Shown in pieces: positions 26,301 through 34,019 of a stretch of DNA of 64,000 bases. Position 1 is the stretch's first letter, and every line of letters begins with the position of its first letter. The notes beneath the pieces were generated by a model. That model worked only from the letters and a program-made list of their open reading frames with translations, did no database searches and had not been told where the DNA came from. This DNA is from Geoanaerobacter pelophilus (GTDB taxonomy: Bacteria; Desulfobacterota; Desulfuromonadia; Geobacterales; DSM-12255), in the NCBI RefSeq assembly GCF_018476885.1, contig NZ_JAHCVJ010000004.1, forward strand, positions 186,001-250,000, written 5' to 3'. The translations under genes and the position numbers were made by a program.

Positions 26301-27607
26301 AAGCCAAGCAACTGCTGGATCAGGCAGAACAGGCATTAGCGTCTTTGGCAGTGCTTGAGGCCAATGATCCCGATCTGACAGACCTGTTGGCAGCACAGGA
26401 TTGGTTCGTCCAGGTCACAAAGCTGCGGCTGCAGATTCGTGAACAGATAGACCAGGTCTTTTATAAAGAAAAGTTTGAAGCACTTCCGCCGGTTCTGGAC
26501 ATGCGGATCCTCAACCTGCTCGATGACCAGAAACCGATGTGGGAGCGGATACGCCACGGTGAACACTTTGCCAACGCCGTACGGGATATTGCCCAACATA
26601 TCCGTGGCCGGATTCCCACGCTCCGTGATGAAATGGCGACGGAGGTGACTGATGAACCGGGTTTCCCGATTCAACTCTTTACACGGCCATTGATGAAAAT
26701 ATTGGACATGGTGGATGAAGGACTTACAGGAGAGGATCCCTCAAAATCGCTCCACCGCGCCCAACAGGCACAGCCTGACACACTGGCGCATTTTCTCAAG
26801 GAGCTACGCGTTGCTGCCGCGCTTGATGCCCTGGATGCCTTGGCCGATGAAGTTGGAGTTAGCCGTAATGCGCCGACGGTAAAACCTCTAGCCGAGATTC
26901 AGGGGGAAATCATGACCGGCTTCCGGGAGCTGAAAGAGCGGTATATCGCTGCCCGGATTGCTATCGAGGACCTGGACCGGCGGATTAACGATGTCGAAAG
27001 GGCCTTGATCGATCCTCCGACCGATTTTGCATTGCCGCAGCAAGTGTCGTTTGAGCAAGTTGCAGGCCGTCCTGAACTGATCCGTGGCGAGCTTGAAGTC
27101 GGTCTTGATGAATCGGTCGATGATCTCCTGGATCGTCACAATATGTCAATGAACCTGGGTAACTTCGCTCCGTTGATTCGCGAGTCACGCAGCCGCCTGC
27201 TCGATTCCCCTGAACGTTCGATCAAGGGACTGGAGGGGAAGGTACGGACAATAGAGAACGCCATTGCCAAATATCGCCAGGATCTGATCGGAAGGCAAGC
27301 CCTCCTGGTGAGTCGTCGCGCTCTCAATGCGCTTCGCAAGAGCCGCGGGGAGGCTGAATTAGTTCCCTTGTCGATTGGAGACATTGAACATCTGTCGCTA
27401 CGCGATGGTCTTGGTTACATTCTGGGTCGCATCCAAATCTGGACAGAAGAGGGGAATGGGTATCTGGCCGGTACAGATGTTTCCTTTGATGTGTGGCAGA
27501 GAGTGGTTGCTGCTTTGGACGAAAGGGAGGAACCTCACCTCAATCCGGAGCAAATGAATGCCCTGGTTCAGGAAGGCTTCCTCAAACGAGTTTATGTCTT
27601 ACCATGA
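23357..27607 (+). CDS. Large P-loop ATPase of the defence operon (1416 aa)
   Basis: Starts at the ATG at 23357; 49 bases separate it from the previous gene. Walker A APWGVGKS at 55-62 and a Walker B-like VIIVLDELE near 205-213 mark an N-terminal ATPase domain of AAA/STAND-like type. The next 500 residues are helical. Residues about 650-800 contain an alpha/beta domain (VKGLCLHPKGVAVFAWANSD-like strand pattern), and the C-terminal 400 residues are helical with likely coiled coils. Size and position are reminiscent of the large ATPases of BREX systems (BrxC/PglY), but I see no specific similarity. It is probably the core motor or sensor of the system. Confidence 0.8.
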   Translation: MTNATLHKWEATGVTGYPITHPIVGQGDFYRKFKSFLELVADPENKFAHVFAAVAPWGVGKSRLGYEIVAQVNGSSKGWKVRRPGGSLEEARLFDTEKQREKHLALYIRYSQVAHEQLNLDNWFAPALYKALVPLARASFDSSIQYQIAKQAFARLQVDGYDPAKLAAAMELDQHDEEEIYTDTSLATRLCNAAYEVLKGYGIEYVIIVLDELETAAERATAGFEAEEARAMDGKAITMLRKAVESLGRKEIEAMSKAVKEEDARARYPWLRFVALCSPAIGDELKEVQSTDRRFEIVDLSRNAFSDVSAFVQSLESEGRLLRSYPKGLVEAAYMMSGGNFGWFNVVMAVVDQVLQKIPVGVEPSIGDLFERAIQISSRIQRYVLDHRSLDEINLSGTDRQAAAELLFRQQPVAMNVLGEDLCLRLFATQNAYGEPLALRYQRIVWRLQECAQILIQNRFQRHQGSGSWTAPGIPEAIELERLLDDLSTLAIHEPAEPGPTGTYTLLLPLELPDFLQLLDLIHPHPAVEEVGRTLWTALVGTEHIPANQATHIGPSVEMLRRLDIRLRKASTGMIFRDPQENEAYNEVTEGLKLNETQRSRSVLTGAMRLLDENWEYDQESTGFGDDVITIRTGKDGLVDFKGLCLHPKGVAVFAWANSDQALEKVLDAVARDQADAGRYPVVVLTTDYGLPERFASSKVPKFMRGRDYVVVLHLNSGEESALESIGLPVSQWKGFRLRREGFTTRFAERLNRIKAPAIKRVRDWRHEASARGGIAWPIRPNGTLKEEARQALVQGWRIVRLNKNGLPLGDVGAVKGLDYAALLNVLGTLGLSPAAPPKGYTAEDSAGLWVGEGEQARPEVPGFLLRLATTLFKRQDKRLKLEDIRSEWLWGYTWDGNRINDNFREWMATVVDLGWADAREGGKGQFSYGLVPRAKLSGDLEAARNWLDRGYCEIVAKLSEIAGPGVVDTYFRHGTGSQYVKAKQLLDQAEQALASLAVLEANDPDLTDLLAAQDWFVQVTKLRLQIREQIDQVFYKEKFEALPPVLDMRILNLLDDQKPMWERIRHGEHFANAVRDIAQHIRGRIPTLRDEMATEVTDEPGFPIQLFTRPLMKILDMVDEGLTGEDPSKSLHRAQQAQPDTLAHFLKELRVAAALDALDALADEVGVSRNAPTVKPLAEIQGEIMTGFRELKERYIAARIAIEDLDRRINDVERALIDPPTDFALPQQVSFEQVAGRPELIRGELEVGLDESVDDLLDRHNMSMNLGNFAPLIRESRSRLLDSPERSIKGLEGKVRTIENAIAKYRQDLIGRQALLVSRRALNALRKSRGEAELVPLSIGDIEHLSLRDGLGYILGRIQIWTEEGNGYLAGTDVSFDVWQRVVAALDEREEPHLNPEQMNALVQEGFLKRVYVLP

Positions 27608-28428
27608 GGTATGAAATGGGATTGGTCTCTGTAATTACTGTTGGGGAGCTGGCTTCACATCCCCGGTGTCGGAATCTGAAAGTTTCATTCGGGGCTGAAC
27701 CGGGGGATATGCCGCCACATACTGGTGTTGCGATCGTGTTCGGTAAGGATTTTAAGACAAGCCCGGAGAGGGCGGCTGAGTGGACTACATGGGCCATGGA
27801 GCCGGGGCGGCTTCTTCTAATGGTTCCACCCTATTCAGTTGGAAATTTTGTCATGCCGGTGCCTTGGGAAGTTCGCCGACTGACCCCGATTGCCGGTGGC
27901 GAAACCCCGCTCTCTCAACTCCTGGCAGCCGAGAGGCTGCATGAATTTCGCGGCGCTCTTGTCCCTTTGGAAAGAGTGGGCGGCGCAATCATAACGGCAG
28001 GATGGCGGAAGCATCCGGCTTCGGGCATGGTGGTTTGGACTGCACTTCCGCTGTGGTCACTTACCGTTCTTGATCATCCCGGAGACTGTGCCGCATGGCT
28101 CAAAGATATTTTTACGCAATGCGGGAAACCTGTTGATGCTGAAGATGCTGCCAAACAACTTGAAGATCAGGAGCTTACTGAATCGGAATGGACAATGCTC
28201 CTGCATCTCTGCACTGGACCGTACTCCAGCAAGGAGGAGGCATTGAGCACGTTGAGCGAATCGCAGCTTTTTCGAATGCCTGCCGGCCGGTCACAGGAAA
28301 CGTGGTGCCGGCTTGAGCAGAGAGGTCTCGTGGAATCGGGCGCACTTTCCCCAGCCGGAATCAGCTTGGTTGAGGAAAGCCGATATGCTGCATATGCCAA
28401 GGAACTGAGGAGAATGAAACATGGCTGA
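27604..28428 (+). CDS. Unassigned defence-operon protein with C-terminal winged-helix-like region
   Basis: A 274-aa protein starting at the ATG at 27604, which overlaps the ATPase stop (ATGA). The first 130 residues are alpha/beta (VAIVFGKDFKTSPERAAEWT, then RLLLMVPPYSVGN). Residues about 190-265 (LTESEWTMLLHLCTGPYSSK, then WCRLEQRGLVESGALSPAG) have the helix-turn-helix-wing pattern. It precedes the NurA/HerA pair with an 8-base overlap. Could regulate or load HerA-NurA; not established. Confidence 0.7.
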   Translation: MRYEMGLVSVITVGELASHPRCRNLKVSFGAEPGDMPPHTGVAIVFGKDFKTSPERAAEWTTWAMEPGRLLLMVPPYSVGNFVMPVPWEVRRLTPIAGGETPLSQLLAAERLHEFRGALVPLERVGGAIITAGWRKHPASGMVVWTALPLWSLTVLDHPGDCAAWLKDIFTQCGKPVDAEDAAKQLEDQELTESEWTMLLHLCTGPYSSKEEALSTLSESQLFRMPAGRSQETWCRLEQRGLVESGALSPAGISLVEESRYAAYAKELRRMKHG

Positions 28429-29581
28429 GAACCGATTGGCACAACCTTTAGCGCGGAGCCTGGCTGTAATAACTCAGTTGCACTTGCCGGGAACCGCCGG
28501 GCGGCTGTCACAACAAATCCGTGATCTGGAGCGGGTGTCTCCTTTGTTTAATGCTGCCGGGCTGGTGCGCAAGGTGCAACGTCCGTCACCTTTGACCACT
28601 GAGGTTGCCGGTATCGCGACTGCGACGCCTAGCCCCCACCGGGTGATGGGTGGCTTCCTGTATGCGGCTGGAGCGGTACGGCTCGATCTCATTGTAAAAG
28701 ATAATCAGGTGTCTACTGGTGCCCAGGATTCGGCGTGCGAAATCGATGATATTGATGCCGAGGATCAGAAGGAACGGCTTAAGCTGATTTCGATCCGTCA
28801 AGCTTACGAGCTCGCCGATGCAGCCATGAATGATGGGGAGCGCAGAGACCTCATTATTCTGGATACGCCACTCCTCCTTTCGCGATCAATGGTGGCTCCA
28901 CGAGACACGATCAGCCACCGGGGGCATCGTCAGGCATATGAAGCGGCAGTAGAGGCCGTGCGAAGGTTTTGGACTGCTCACAAGGAACGGATGTTCCCTT
29001 GGTCGAAACAGGGGCCTGTTCTTGTAAGCGTGGGAGGCGGCCGGTTTGGTGCGGTGTTGCAATTGGCGCAGCAGGATCTTCGTACCGCAGAAGGGCGAGA
29101 GTTTGTCCTGCCGGGAGAAAATATTTCCACCTCTGGTTTCGAATCTGCTGACGGCATGGAACGGGCAATCCTTACTATCGGCGAGCGAAGGTTTTTGCAG
29201 GGTATCTTGGGGCCATTCACCCGCACGGCGGCCTTTCTTCTGAACGTGCAATCCCCTTCCATGGAACCCGCTGAACTGGCGAATGAGGGAGTAGTGGGAT
29301 TTCACTATAAAGGGGCACAAGGAACAGCCGCACGTTTTGCGCATATGCTCGGTTCCTCTGACCAGTGGACTGCGTCTGACCTCGACAGGGTGGCAGGCTT
29401 ACTAATGGCGATGAGCGCCATTGGGGGTGAACGCGCTGAACCTTTACCGATCATGCTTGCCAATCGAGAATTGACACCGCTTGAACCGTTTCTGGAGAGC
29501 TATGCCCGCGAGGTGAGCCACCATATGCGAAACCGCACGCTTGAGCAGGAGTGGTTGGGCGGTTTGGACGAATTGGATTAA
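28421..29581 (+). CDS. NurA-like nuclease, partner of HerA
   Basis: A 386-aa protein immediately upstream of a HerA-family ATPase, the genomic position of NurA nucleases. LIILDTPLLL at about 144-153 resembles the NurA 'DG-hydrophobic' strand with its metal-binding Asp, and GPVLVSVGGGRFGAVL at about 193-208 matches the later strand. The canonical N-terminal acidic motif is not obvious. NurA-HerA complexes resect DNA ends in archaea and serve in some bacterial anti-phage systems. Starts with an 8-base overlap to the previous gene. Assignment depends partly on neighbourhood. Confidence 0.65.
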   Translation: MAENRLAQPLARSLAVITQLHLPGTAGRLSQQIRDLERVSPLFNAAGLVRKVQRPSPLTTEVAGIATATPSPHRVMGGFLYAAGAVRLDLIVKDNQVSTGAQDSACEIDDIDAEDQKERLKLISIRQAYELADAAMNDGERRDLIILDTPLLLSRSMVAPRDTISHRGHRQAYEAAVEAVRRFWTAHKERMFPWSKQGPVLVSVGGGRFGAVLQLAQQDLRTAEGREFVLPGENISTSGFESADGMERAILTIGERRFLQGILGPFTRTAAFLLNVQSPSMEPAELANEGVVGFHYKGAQGTAARFAHMLGSSDQWTASDLDRVAGLLMAMSAIGGERAEPLPIMLANRELTPLEPFLESYAREVSHHMRNRTLEQEWLGGLDELD

Positions 29582-29605
29582 TCCGAAACTTAGGGGGATT
29601 ACATA

Positions 29606-31285
29606 ATGAAACACCGCGTATTGGGAAAGCTGGTTGGCAATACAGGCGATCCGTATGGGTTATCGATGGTGATGAATTCTTCGTTCGCCGGCAGGCGTGG
29701 AGAATTCGTACGTATCCGGCACCAGGAACTGGAGGATGAGTCGCCCACTGATGTGTTAGGGCGAATTGTCAGCATTCATCGCAGCAACGTCCTTTACAAT
29801 TCCGGGATGGGCAGTGCGGCCACAGAGTTGGAACTCATGCCTGGAGCAAAGGTAACCGGTGAGAATCTATATGCCAAGCTCGAACTGGTAGGATACAAAG
29901 ATCCGGATACGGGGCGTATTCGAATGCCACGACGCCCCTTAGATCCTGGGACGAATGTGGAGACAGTGGACTTCCAGTTTCTTTCAGCATTTTACGAGTT
30001 CAGAGAAGAAACCAGTCTCCATTTGGGAAGCCTGGTTGGATATGACAGGGGGGAAAATATTGTCCCTGTTTTTCTGGATGTTAACAATCTGGTGACCGAG
30101 CATATGGCCATTTTGGCAATGACCGGCGCTGGAAAATCCTACACCATAGGCCGCATTATCGAAAGGCTGGTAGCTCAGAACAATGGAACCGTGGTGGTTT
30201 TCGATCCCCATGGGGAATATGGAAAGGCGCTGGCCAACGGCCGACTCCAGTTCAATGACATGAGCCAGATAGATGATGTGCGGGACCAGAAGATGTTACC
30301 GGAAATTCAAAAGACGCTCGCCGCTCTTACCGAAGCAGGAGCAGGCGTTGTTGTTTATACCCCACAGATGGCATCGTTCCGTCACAAGTACGCCGGCGAA
30401 AATCGGGAGCTCGCACTCCAGTTCGACAAGTTTGAAATGGACGACATCTCCGAAATTCTTCCCGGCTTGAGTGAGCCGCAACAGCGTGTCCTGGACGTGG
30501 CCATACGCTTCTGGAGGCAAACAGAACAGGAGCCCCGCGATATCAACCGCCTGCGGGATCTTCTCGGGGATAGCATGGAAGAGTTGACCCATTGGGGAGA
30601 TCTGTCTGAAGCTGAATCACGAGCCCTTAACAATCGAAGCGCTGCAGTGGCCTCCATGAAACTGCGGCGCCTGCTTCTGGATGCCCAGGCATTTTATACG
30701 AGTTCCCTGCCTGAACCGACCGATATTGCCAGGATGATTGGCCGCTATGGGGAGAAAAAAGGAAGACTTGTGGTGATAGATCTTCAGGGGCTTTCGGATA
30801 CGGCCAAGCAAGTGATCACAGCTCTTGTTTCAAGTGAGATCCTGCGGGCCGCATCGAGTAAGACCGACCCGATTCGGCCCTGCTTCCTGGTCTACGAGGA
30901 GGGTCATACTTTTGCCCCGGCGGGAGAGCAGGCGATCAGTCTGCGAATTATCAAGAAGGTGGCCGGTGAAGGGAGAAAATTCGGTGTTGGCTTTGCCATC
31001 GTGAGCCAAAGGCCGTCGAAACTCGACGCGGATGTTACGTCACAGTGCAATACAATCATCGCTATGCGCTTGAAGAACCCGGATGACCAGCGATTTATTT
31101 TGCGGGTCTCCGATATGTTCAGCAAGGCGGACGTTGATGAATTACCAAGTCTTTCGACAGGAGAGGCCTTGGTATCGGGGCGCTCGATTCCGGCGCCGCT
31201 CTTGGTCAAGGTAGGACCGAAAGCACTGATTCATGGTGGCGAATCGCCGCGGGTTCTGGATATATGGGGAAGATTTGATGGATGA
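29606..31285 (+). CDS. HerA-family hexameric DNA translocase
   Basis: A 559-aa ATPase with an N-terminal HAS-barrel-like region (about 1-60), Walker A MTGAGKSYT (172-180) and VVVFDPHGEYG (about 193-203). A Walker B region FLVYEEGHTFAP and the sensor segment EGRKFGVGFAIVSQRPSKLD follow. These are characteristic HerA/FtsK-like features. GGGGG precedes the ATG; 24 bases separate it from the NurA-like gene. HerA pumps DNA through a hexameric ring into a bound nuclease. In this operon it is the likely motor for destroying foreign DNA together with the NurA-like protein. Confidence 0.9.
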   Translation: MKHRVLGKLVGNTGDPYGLSMVMNSSFAGRRGEFVRIRHQELEDESPTDVLGRIVSIHRSNVLYNSGMGSAATELELMPGAKVTGENLYAKLELVGYKDPDTGRIRMPRRPLDPGTNVETVDFQFLSAFYEFREETSLHLGSLVGYDRGENIVPVFLDVNNLVTEHMAILAMTGAGKSYTIGRIIERLVAQNNGTVVVFDPHGEYGKALANGRLQFNDMSQIDDVRDQKMLPEIQKTLAALTEAGAGVVVYTPQMASFRHKYAGENRELALQFDKFEMDDISEILPGLSEPQQRVLDVAIRFWRQTEQEPRDINRLRDLLGDSMEELTHWGDLSEAESRALNNRSAAVASMKLRRLLLDAQAFYTSSLPEPTDIARMIGRYGEKKGRLVVIDLQGLSDTAKQVITALVSSEILRAASSKTDPIRPCFLVYEEGHTFAPAGEQAISLRIIKKVAGEGRKFGVGFAIVSQRPSKLDADVTSQCNTIIAMRLKNPDDQRFILRVSDMFSKADVDELPSLSTGEALVSGRSIPAPLLVKVGPKALIHGGESPRVLDIWGRFDG

Positions 31286-31835
31286 GTTTGTACCACTTTG
31301 GGATGAATTCCAGCAATTACGCCTTGCAAGAGAGCATTTCCCTATGTGGACGGAGTGGGGAATAGAAGATGCTTTCACCGCAGTGCATAGTCTTGGGCTG
31401 AGTTATCTGGTCACTGTCGGACAGGCACTGGGATTTGCAGCATGTGCAGAGTACCCTGTTGACCCTTCGATCCGGTCGGACGGAGTCTGGTGGGATAAGG
31501 TTACACGCGAACCCATGGCAATTTTCGAATTCGAGCGTTACAAGGATGGTTCCGAACTCCGGGATAAAGTCCAGAACCTCCTGATTGCGTATCACCGATT
31601 GAATCTACAGCCACGGCTCCTTTCACTCATTTATTGGACGAAGAACTTTTACCCGTTAGGAGATGAGGTCACTCAAGAACTCTGGAGTATCGTTATGCAC
31701 GGATTCAGGACATCCACTGGACAGACAATTACAGGCGCCGATCCAAGGCTGCTTCGGATATTCGAAGTTCAACATCGGGCAGCTGAGGGTTCAAAGTTTA
31801 GTCTGAAGGGATTTAGTGAACGGAGGCGTTCATGA
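31278..31835 (+). CDS. 185-aa protein, possible degenerate PD-(D/E)XK nuclease
   Basis: Starts with an 8-base overlap to herA. The central region SDGVWWDKVTREPMAIFEFERY has an Asp, then a beta strand ending in Glu-x-Glu, similar to the nuclease core but without the expected Lys (EFER instead of ExK). The following helix RDKVQNLLIAYHRLN also fits the fold. It may be a DNA-binding or inactive nuclease-fold partner for HerA or the kinase. No membrane segment. Its stop overlaps the kinase start by 4 bases. Confidence 0.65.
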   Translation: MDEFVPLWDEFQQLRLAREHFPMWTEWGIEDAFTAVHSLGLSYLVTVGQALGFAACAEYPVDPSIRSDGVWWDKVTREPMAIFEFERYKDGSELRDKVQNLLIAYHRLNLQPRLLSLIYWTKNFYPLGDEVTQELWSIVMHGFRTSTGQTITGADPRLLRIFEVQHRAAEGSKFSLKGFSERRRS

Positions 31836-33238
31836 GCAGCTTGGATCGACTGTTTCAACTGTTGCCGCAGCGGCAACTTGGTGACCGTTACCGTCTTGAC
31901 CGGTGTCTCGGTGACGGCACTTATGGATATGTGTGGAAGGCAGAACGCCTTTCGGACAACGCGATTGTTGCGGTCAAGATACCTAAGGCACAGGGCGGTA
32001 AGAATAGTGACCTGGAAGAAGGACGATCACTGATTGAAGCGCCGAGACATCGGAACGTGATTGATATCTATTGGATGGGTAGGGTGCTTCCTGAAAAAGA
32101 AGTCTTCGCCATCGAAATGGAGTATTTCAACAGCTCCACGCTGTCATTCATACTGGATGCCCGAGATGATCGTTTTGTTGCCAGCTACCGTTATCTTCTC
32201 GGCATTTATGAGCAAGTACTGGATGGGGTTACCCATCTTCACCAACTTGGCGTCACCCATGGCGATATTAAACCTCAAAACATACTGGTACAGGGCGATC
32301 ACGCCAAAATTACTGACTTCGGGAGCAGCATGTACACGCAGGACATCTATGCTCGTAGTCGGGAAAATGGCGGTACGGTTCTTTACTCGCCGCCGGAGTT
32401 TGCCGGTTTGACTACTCGCCAACGTGATGGCTCTCCGGGAATCGCACACGACATCTATAGTCTTGGAGTGCTGCTCTACCAACTTCTCACTGGTCATCTC
32501 CCTCATGATACCTTGGCCCAGGTTGTGCGCCATGCTCCTTTTCCTAAGCCGCGAGAGTTGAATTCATCCATTTGTCCAAATCTGGAGAAGGTTGTTCTCC
32601 GATGTCTGGAGATGAAACCGGAAGATCGATGGCATTCGGTAGACGAGTTGAGGAATGCATTCAATAAAGCTTACCATGTACAAATGGCTTTCAATACTGA
32701 CAGGCCATACATGGTTGATGCGCATCAGCCACAGGGGGATTGGTCGAGCCGTACTCTTGATCTTATGGAAAAGGAAGAATGGAGAAGTGCGGAAAATGTT
32801 GCCAGCACTGAATATAAGCAATCAGGAGACCCTTTCGCTTTTCTGCTCATGATTCGAGCTGCCTTCCGGGACGAAAGATATTTCGATGTATTACAGTCGC
32901 TAGAGGCATCTCCGGAAATGCTGGTGAATGAAACCTCTGTTATCGGTGACCTTGAATATCTGGCGCTGGAATCGTATTTACGTACCGAGCGTATCTATGA
33001 TGCCGCGCGAATGGTTGATCGTTGCGTGGAACGACAAGGGGATCTTCCTGGATTGTTGCTTCGAAAAGCCTCGATATTGGGACTTATGGCACGATACGAG
33101 GAATCGCGAGATATGCTACTGCTTCTCAATAAAATGTTACCCAGAAGACAAGCAATTCTCCGCCGTCTCGTGATGGTTTACGAGCAACTCAGGGACTTTG
33201 ATCAGGTTGATGCATTCAGGAGGGTTGTGTCCGGATAG
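31832..33238 (+). CDS. Serine/threonine protein kinase with helical repeat tail
   Basis: A 468-aa Hanks-type kinase. Glycine loop LGDGTYGYVW (26-35), catalytic Lys49 in VAVK, HGDIKPQN (143-150, Asp145) and DFG (162-164) are all present, so it should be active. HGD replaces the usual HRD. Residues about 300-468 form TPR-like helical repeats. Last gene of the operon, overlapping its predecessor by 4 bases. Kinases are known in other defence systems, where phosphorylation regulates or executes immunity. Substrates are unknown; neighbouring subunits are the obvious candidates. Confidence 0.88.
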   Translation: MSSLDRLFQLLPQRQLGDRYRLDRCLGDGTYGYVWKAERLSDNAIVAVKIPKAQGGKNSDLEEGRSLIEAPRHRNVIDIYWMGRVLPEKEVFAIEMEYFNSSTLSFILDARDDRFVASYRYLLGIYEQVLDGVTHLHQLGVTHGDIKPQNILVQGDHAKITDFGSSMYTQDIYARSRENGGTVLYSPPEFAGLTTRQRDGSPGIAHDIYSLGVLLYQLLTGHLPHDTLAQVVRHAPFPKPRELNSSICPNLEKVVLRCLEMKPEDRWHSVDELRNAFNKAYHVQMAFNTDRPYMVDAHQPQGDWSSRTLDLMEKEEWRSAENVASTEYKQSGDPFAFLLMIRAAFRDERYFDVLQSLEASPEMLVNETSVIGDLEYLALESYLRTERIYDAARMVDRCVERQGDLPGLLLRKASILGLMARYEESRDMLLLLNKMLPRRQAILRRLVMVYEQLRDFDQVDAFRRVVSG

Positions 33239-33648
33239 GTTTATCCCTGTCTTTCAAGAATTGAAATTTTGGCGTTTTACTTTTCGTATAGTGTCGCCTT
33301 TTATTGCGGAGCTGTCTACGTGCCGAAAGAATGGCGCGTTTTGCATCCTCACCAGCGCGATCGTTCAAAATCAAGGCTAGAAAGAGGCACGTTTTTCAAC
33401 GGGTCCATCCTGTCTGCTTACTGGCTTGCCCAAGCAAAGACCGGCAGTGTAAGTGTTGCAGCATTTTTGGCGCCTGTTTTGGATACTAAAATGCCACCAA
33501 AGCAGCAATGCCGCATTGAAGGTACCATTTTTGTACCCAAAAATGCGGCATTGGCGGAAGGTGGCGAAAACGGCGCCATATTGGGTGCCATATTGGGTGC
33601 CATATTGGTATCCAAAACAGCTACCCTTTTGGGATACCAATAATTCCC
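33239..33648. other. 410-base non-coding interval between convergent operons
   Basis: Separates the end of the kinase gene from the convergent small-membrane-protein operon. Open frames of 65-195 codons exist on both strands but have no ribosome site and mostly reflect repeats. The interval carries a nested set of inverted repeats and a short tandem repeat (separate entry). No classical terminator is seen directly after the kinase stop. Confidence 0.6.
33474..33620. repeat. Nested inverted repeats with an embedded 12-bp tandem repeat
   Basis: Outer arms CTGTTTTGGATAC (33474-33486) and GTATCCAAAACAG (33608-33620) are perfectly complementary. Inside, GCCACC pairs with GGTGGC, AATGCCGCATT (33507-33517) pairs with AATGCGGCATT (33542-33552), and GGTAC pairs with GTACC. 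Between the second and outer arms, GCCATATTGGGT is repeated at 33575, 33587 and partly 33599. The whole can fold into a 147-base hairpin. It could be a MITE-like element, a bidirectional transcript end or a structured RNA. Confidence 0.7.
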
Positions 33649-33990
33649 CTACCACCAGTAGTACCAGCGCCAGTACCACCATGGGACGTAACAGGGTCGG
33701 TAATCTGTGCTGGAGTAGGCGTATTTGATCAGCGTCCAGAACGGTTTCCCTTTGATGTACCCGTGATAGAGCCGTACCTGAACCCGGTCCATCAGGATGT
33801 ACGGCAGCGAGATACAGGCAATGCCGATGGCCCAGTACCAGAATGTCCCGAGGAAACAGAGTCCGACCAGCAGACCGGCAACCGCGCTGGTGAGCAGGGT
33901 CACAAATATTGCAACCAGTACTGCCAGGAATTTTGCACGTTTCGGCTGCCGTTCCTTCAACCATTGCTGGGCGTCATAGTATTTGATCAT
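33649..33990 (-). CDS. Small Trp/Tyr-rich membrane protein (full-length paralogue)
   Basis: A 113-aa protein from the ATG at 33990, chosen because GGGAGG lies eight bases upstream. Two hydrophobic stretches, about 21-43 (FLAVLVAIFVTLLTSAVAGL) and 45-65 (LCFLGTFWYWAIGIACISLP), predict a membrane protein. A basic KR-rich N-terminus and an aromatic tail (PWWYWRWYYWW) follow the paralogue at 2290-2592, which lacks part of the first membrane segment. Last gene of a five-gene minus-strand operon, 29 bases after its neighbour. Family not recognised. Confidence 0.75.
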   Translation of the reverse strand: MIKYYDAQQWLKERQPKRAKFLAVLVAIFVTLLTSAVAGLLVGLCFLGTFWYWAIGIACISLPYILMDRVQVRLYHGYIKGKPFWTLIKYAYSSTDYRPCYVPWWYWRWYYWW

Positions 33991-34019
33991 CGGAAAACCT
34001 CCCATTGCGGCTCAGTCGG

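Noticed and set aside
12955-33238. Assignment of the large operon to BREX, MADS or DISARM
   Set aside because: No PglZ or BrxA/BrxB is seen (BREX), no DUF1998 or phospholipase-D protein (DISARM), and MADS as I know it lacks HerA/NurA and a second S protein. Similarity in composition alone is not enough.
33575-33608. Tandem 12-bp units as a possible CRISPR array
   Set aside because: Units are adjacent without spacers and far too short; no cas genes in the window.
33418-33615. Minus-strand frame with MAPN repeats
   Set aside because: Begins with TTG without a ribosome site, and the repeated residues come from the 12-bp tandem repeat.
33269-33643. Plus-strand open frame of 124 codons after the kinase gene
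   Set aside because: No ribosome site; its coding part crosses the nested inverted repeats and tandem repeats, which explain the open frame.
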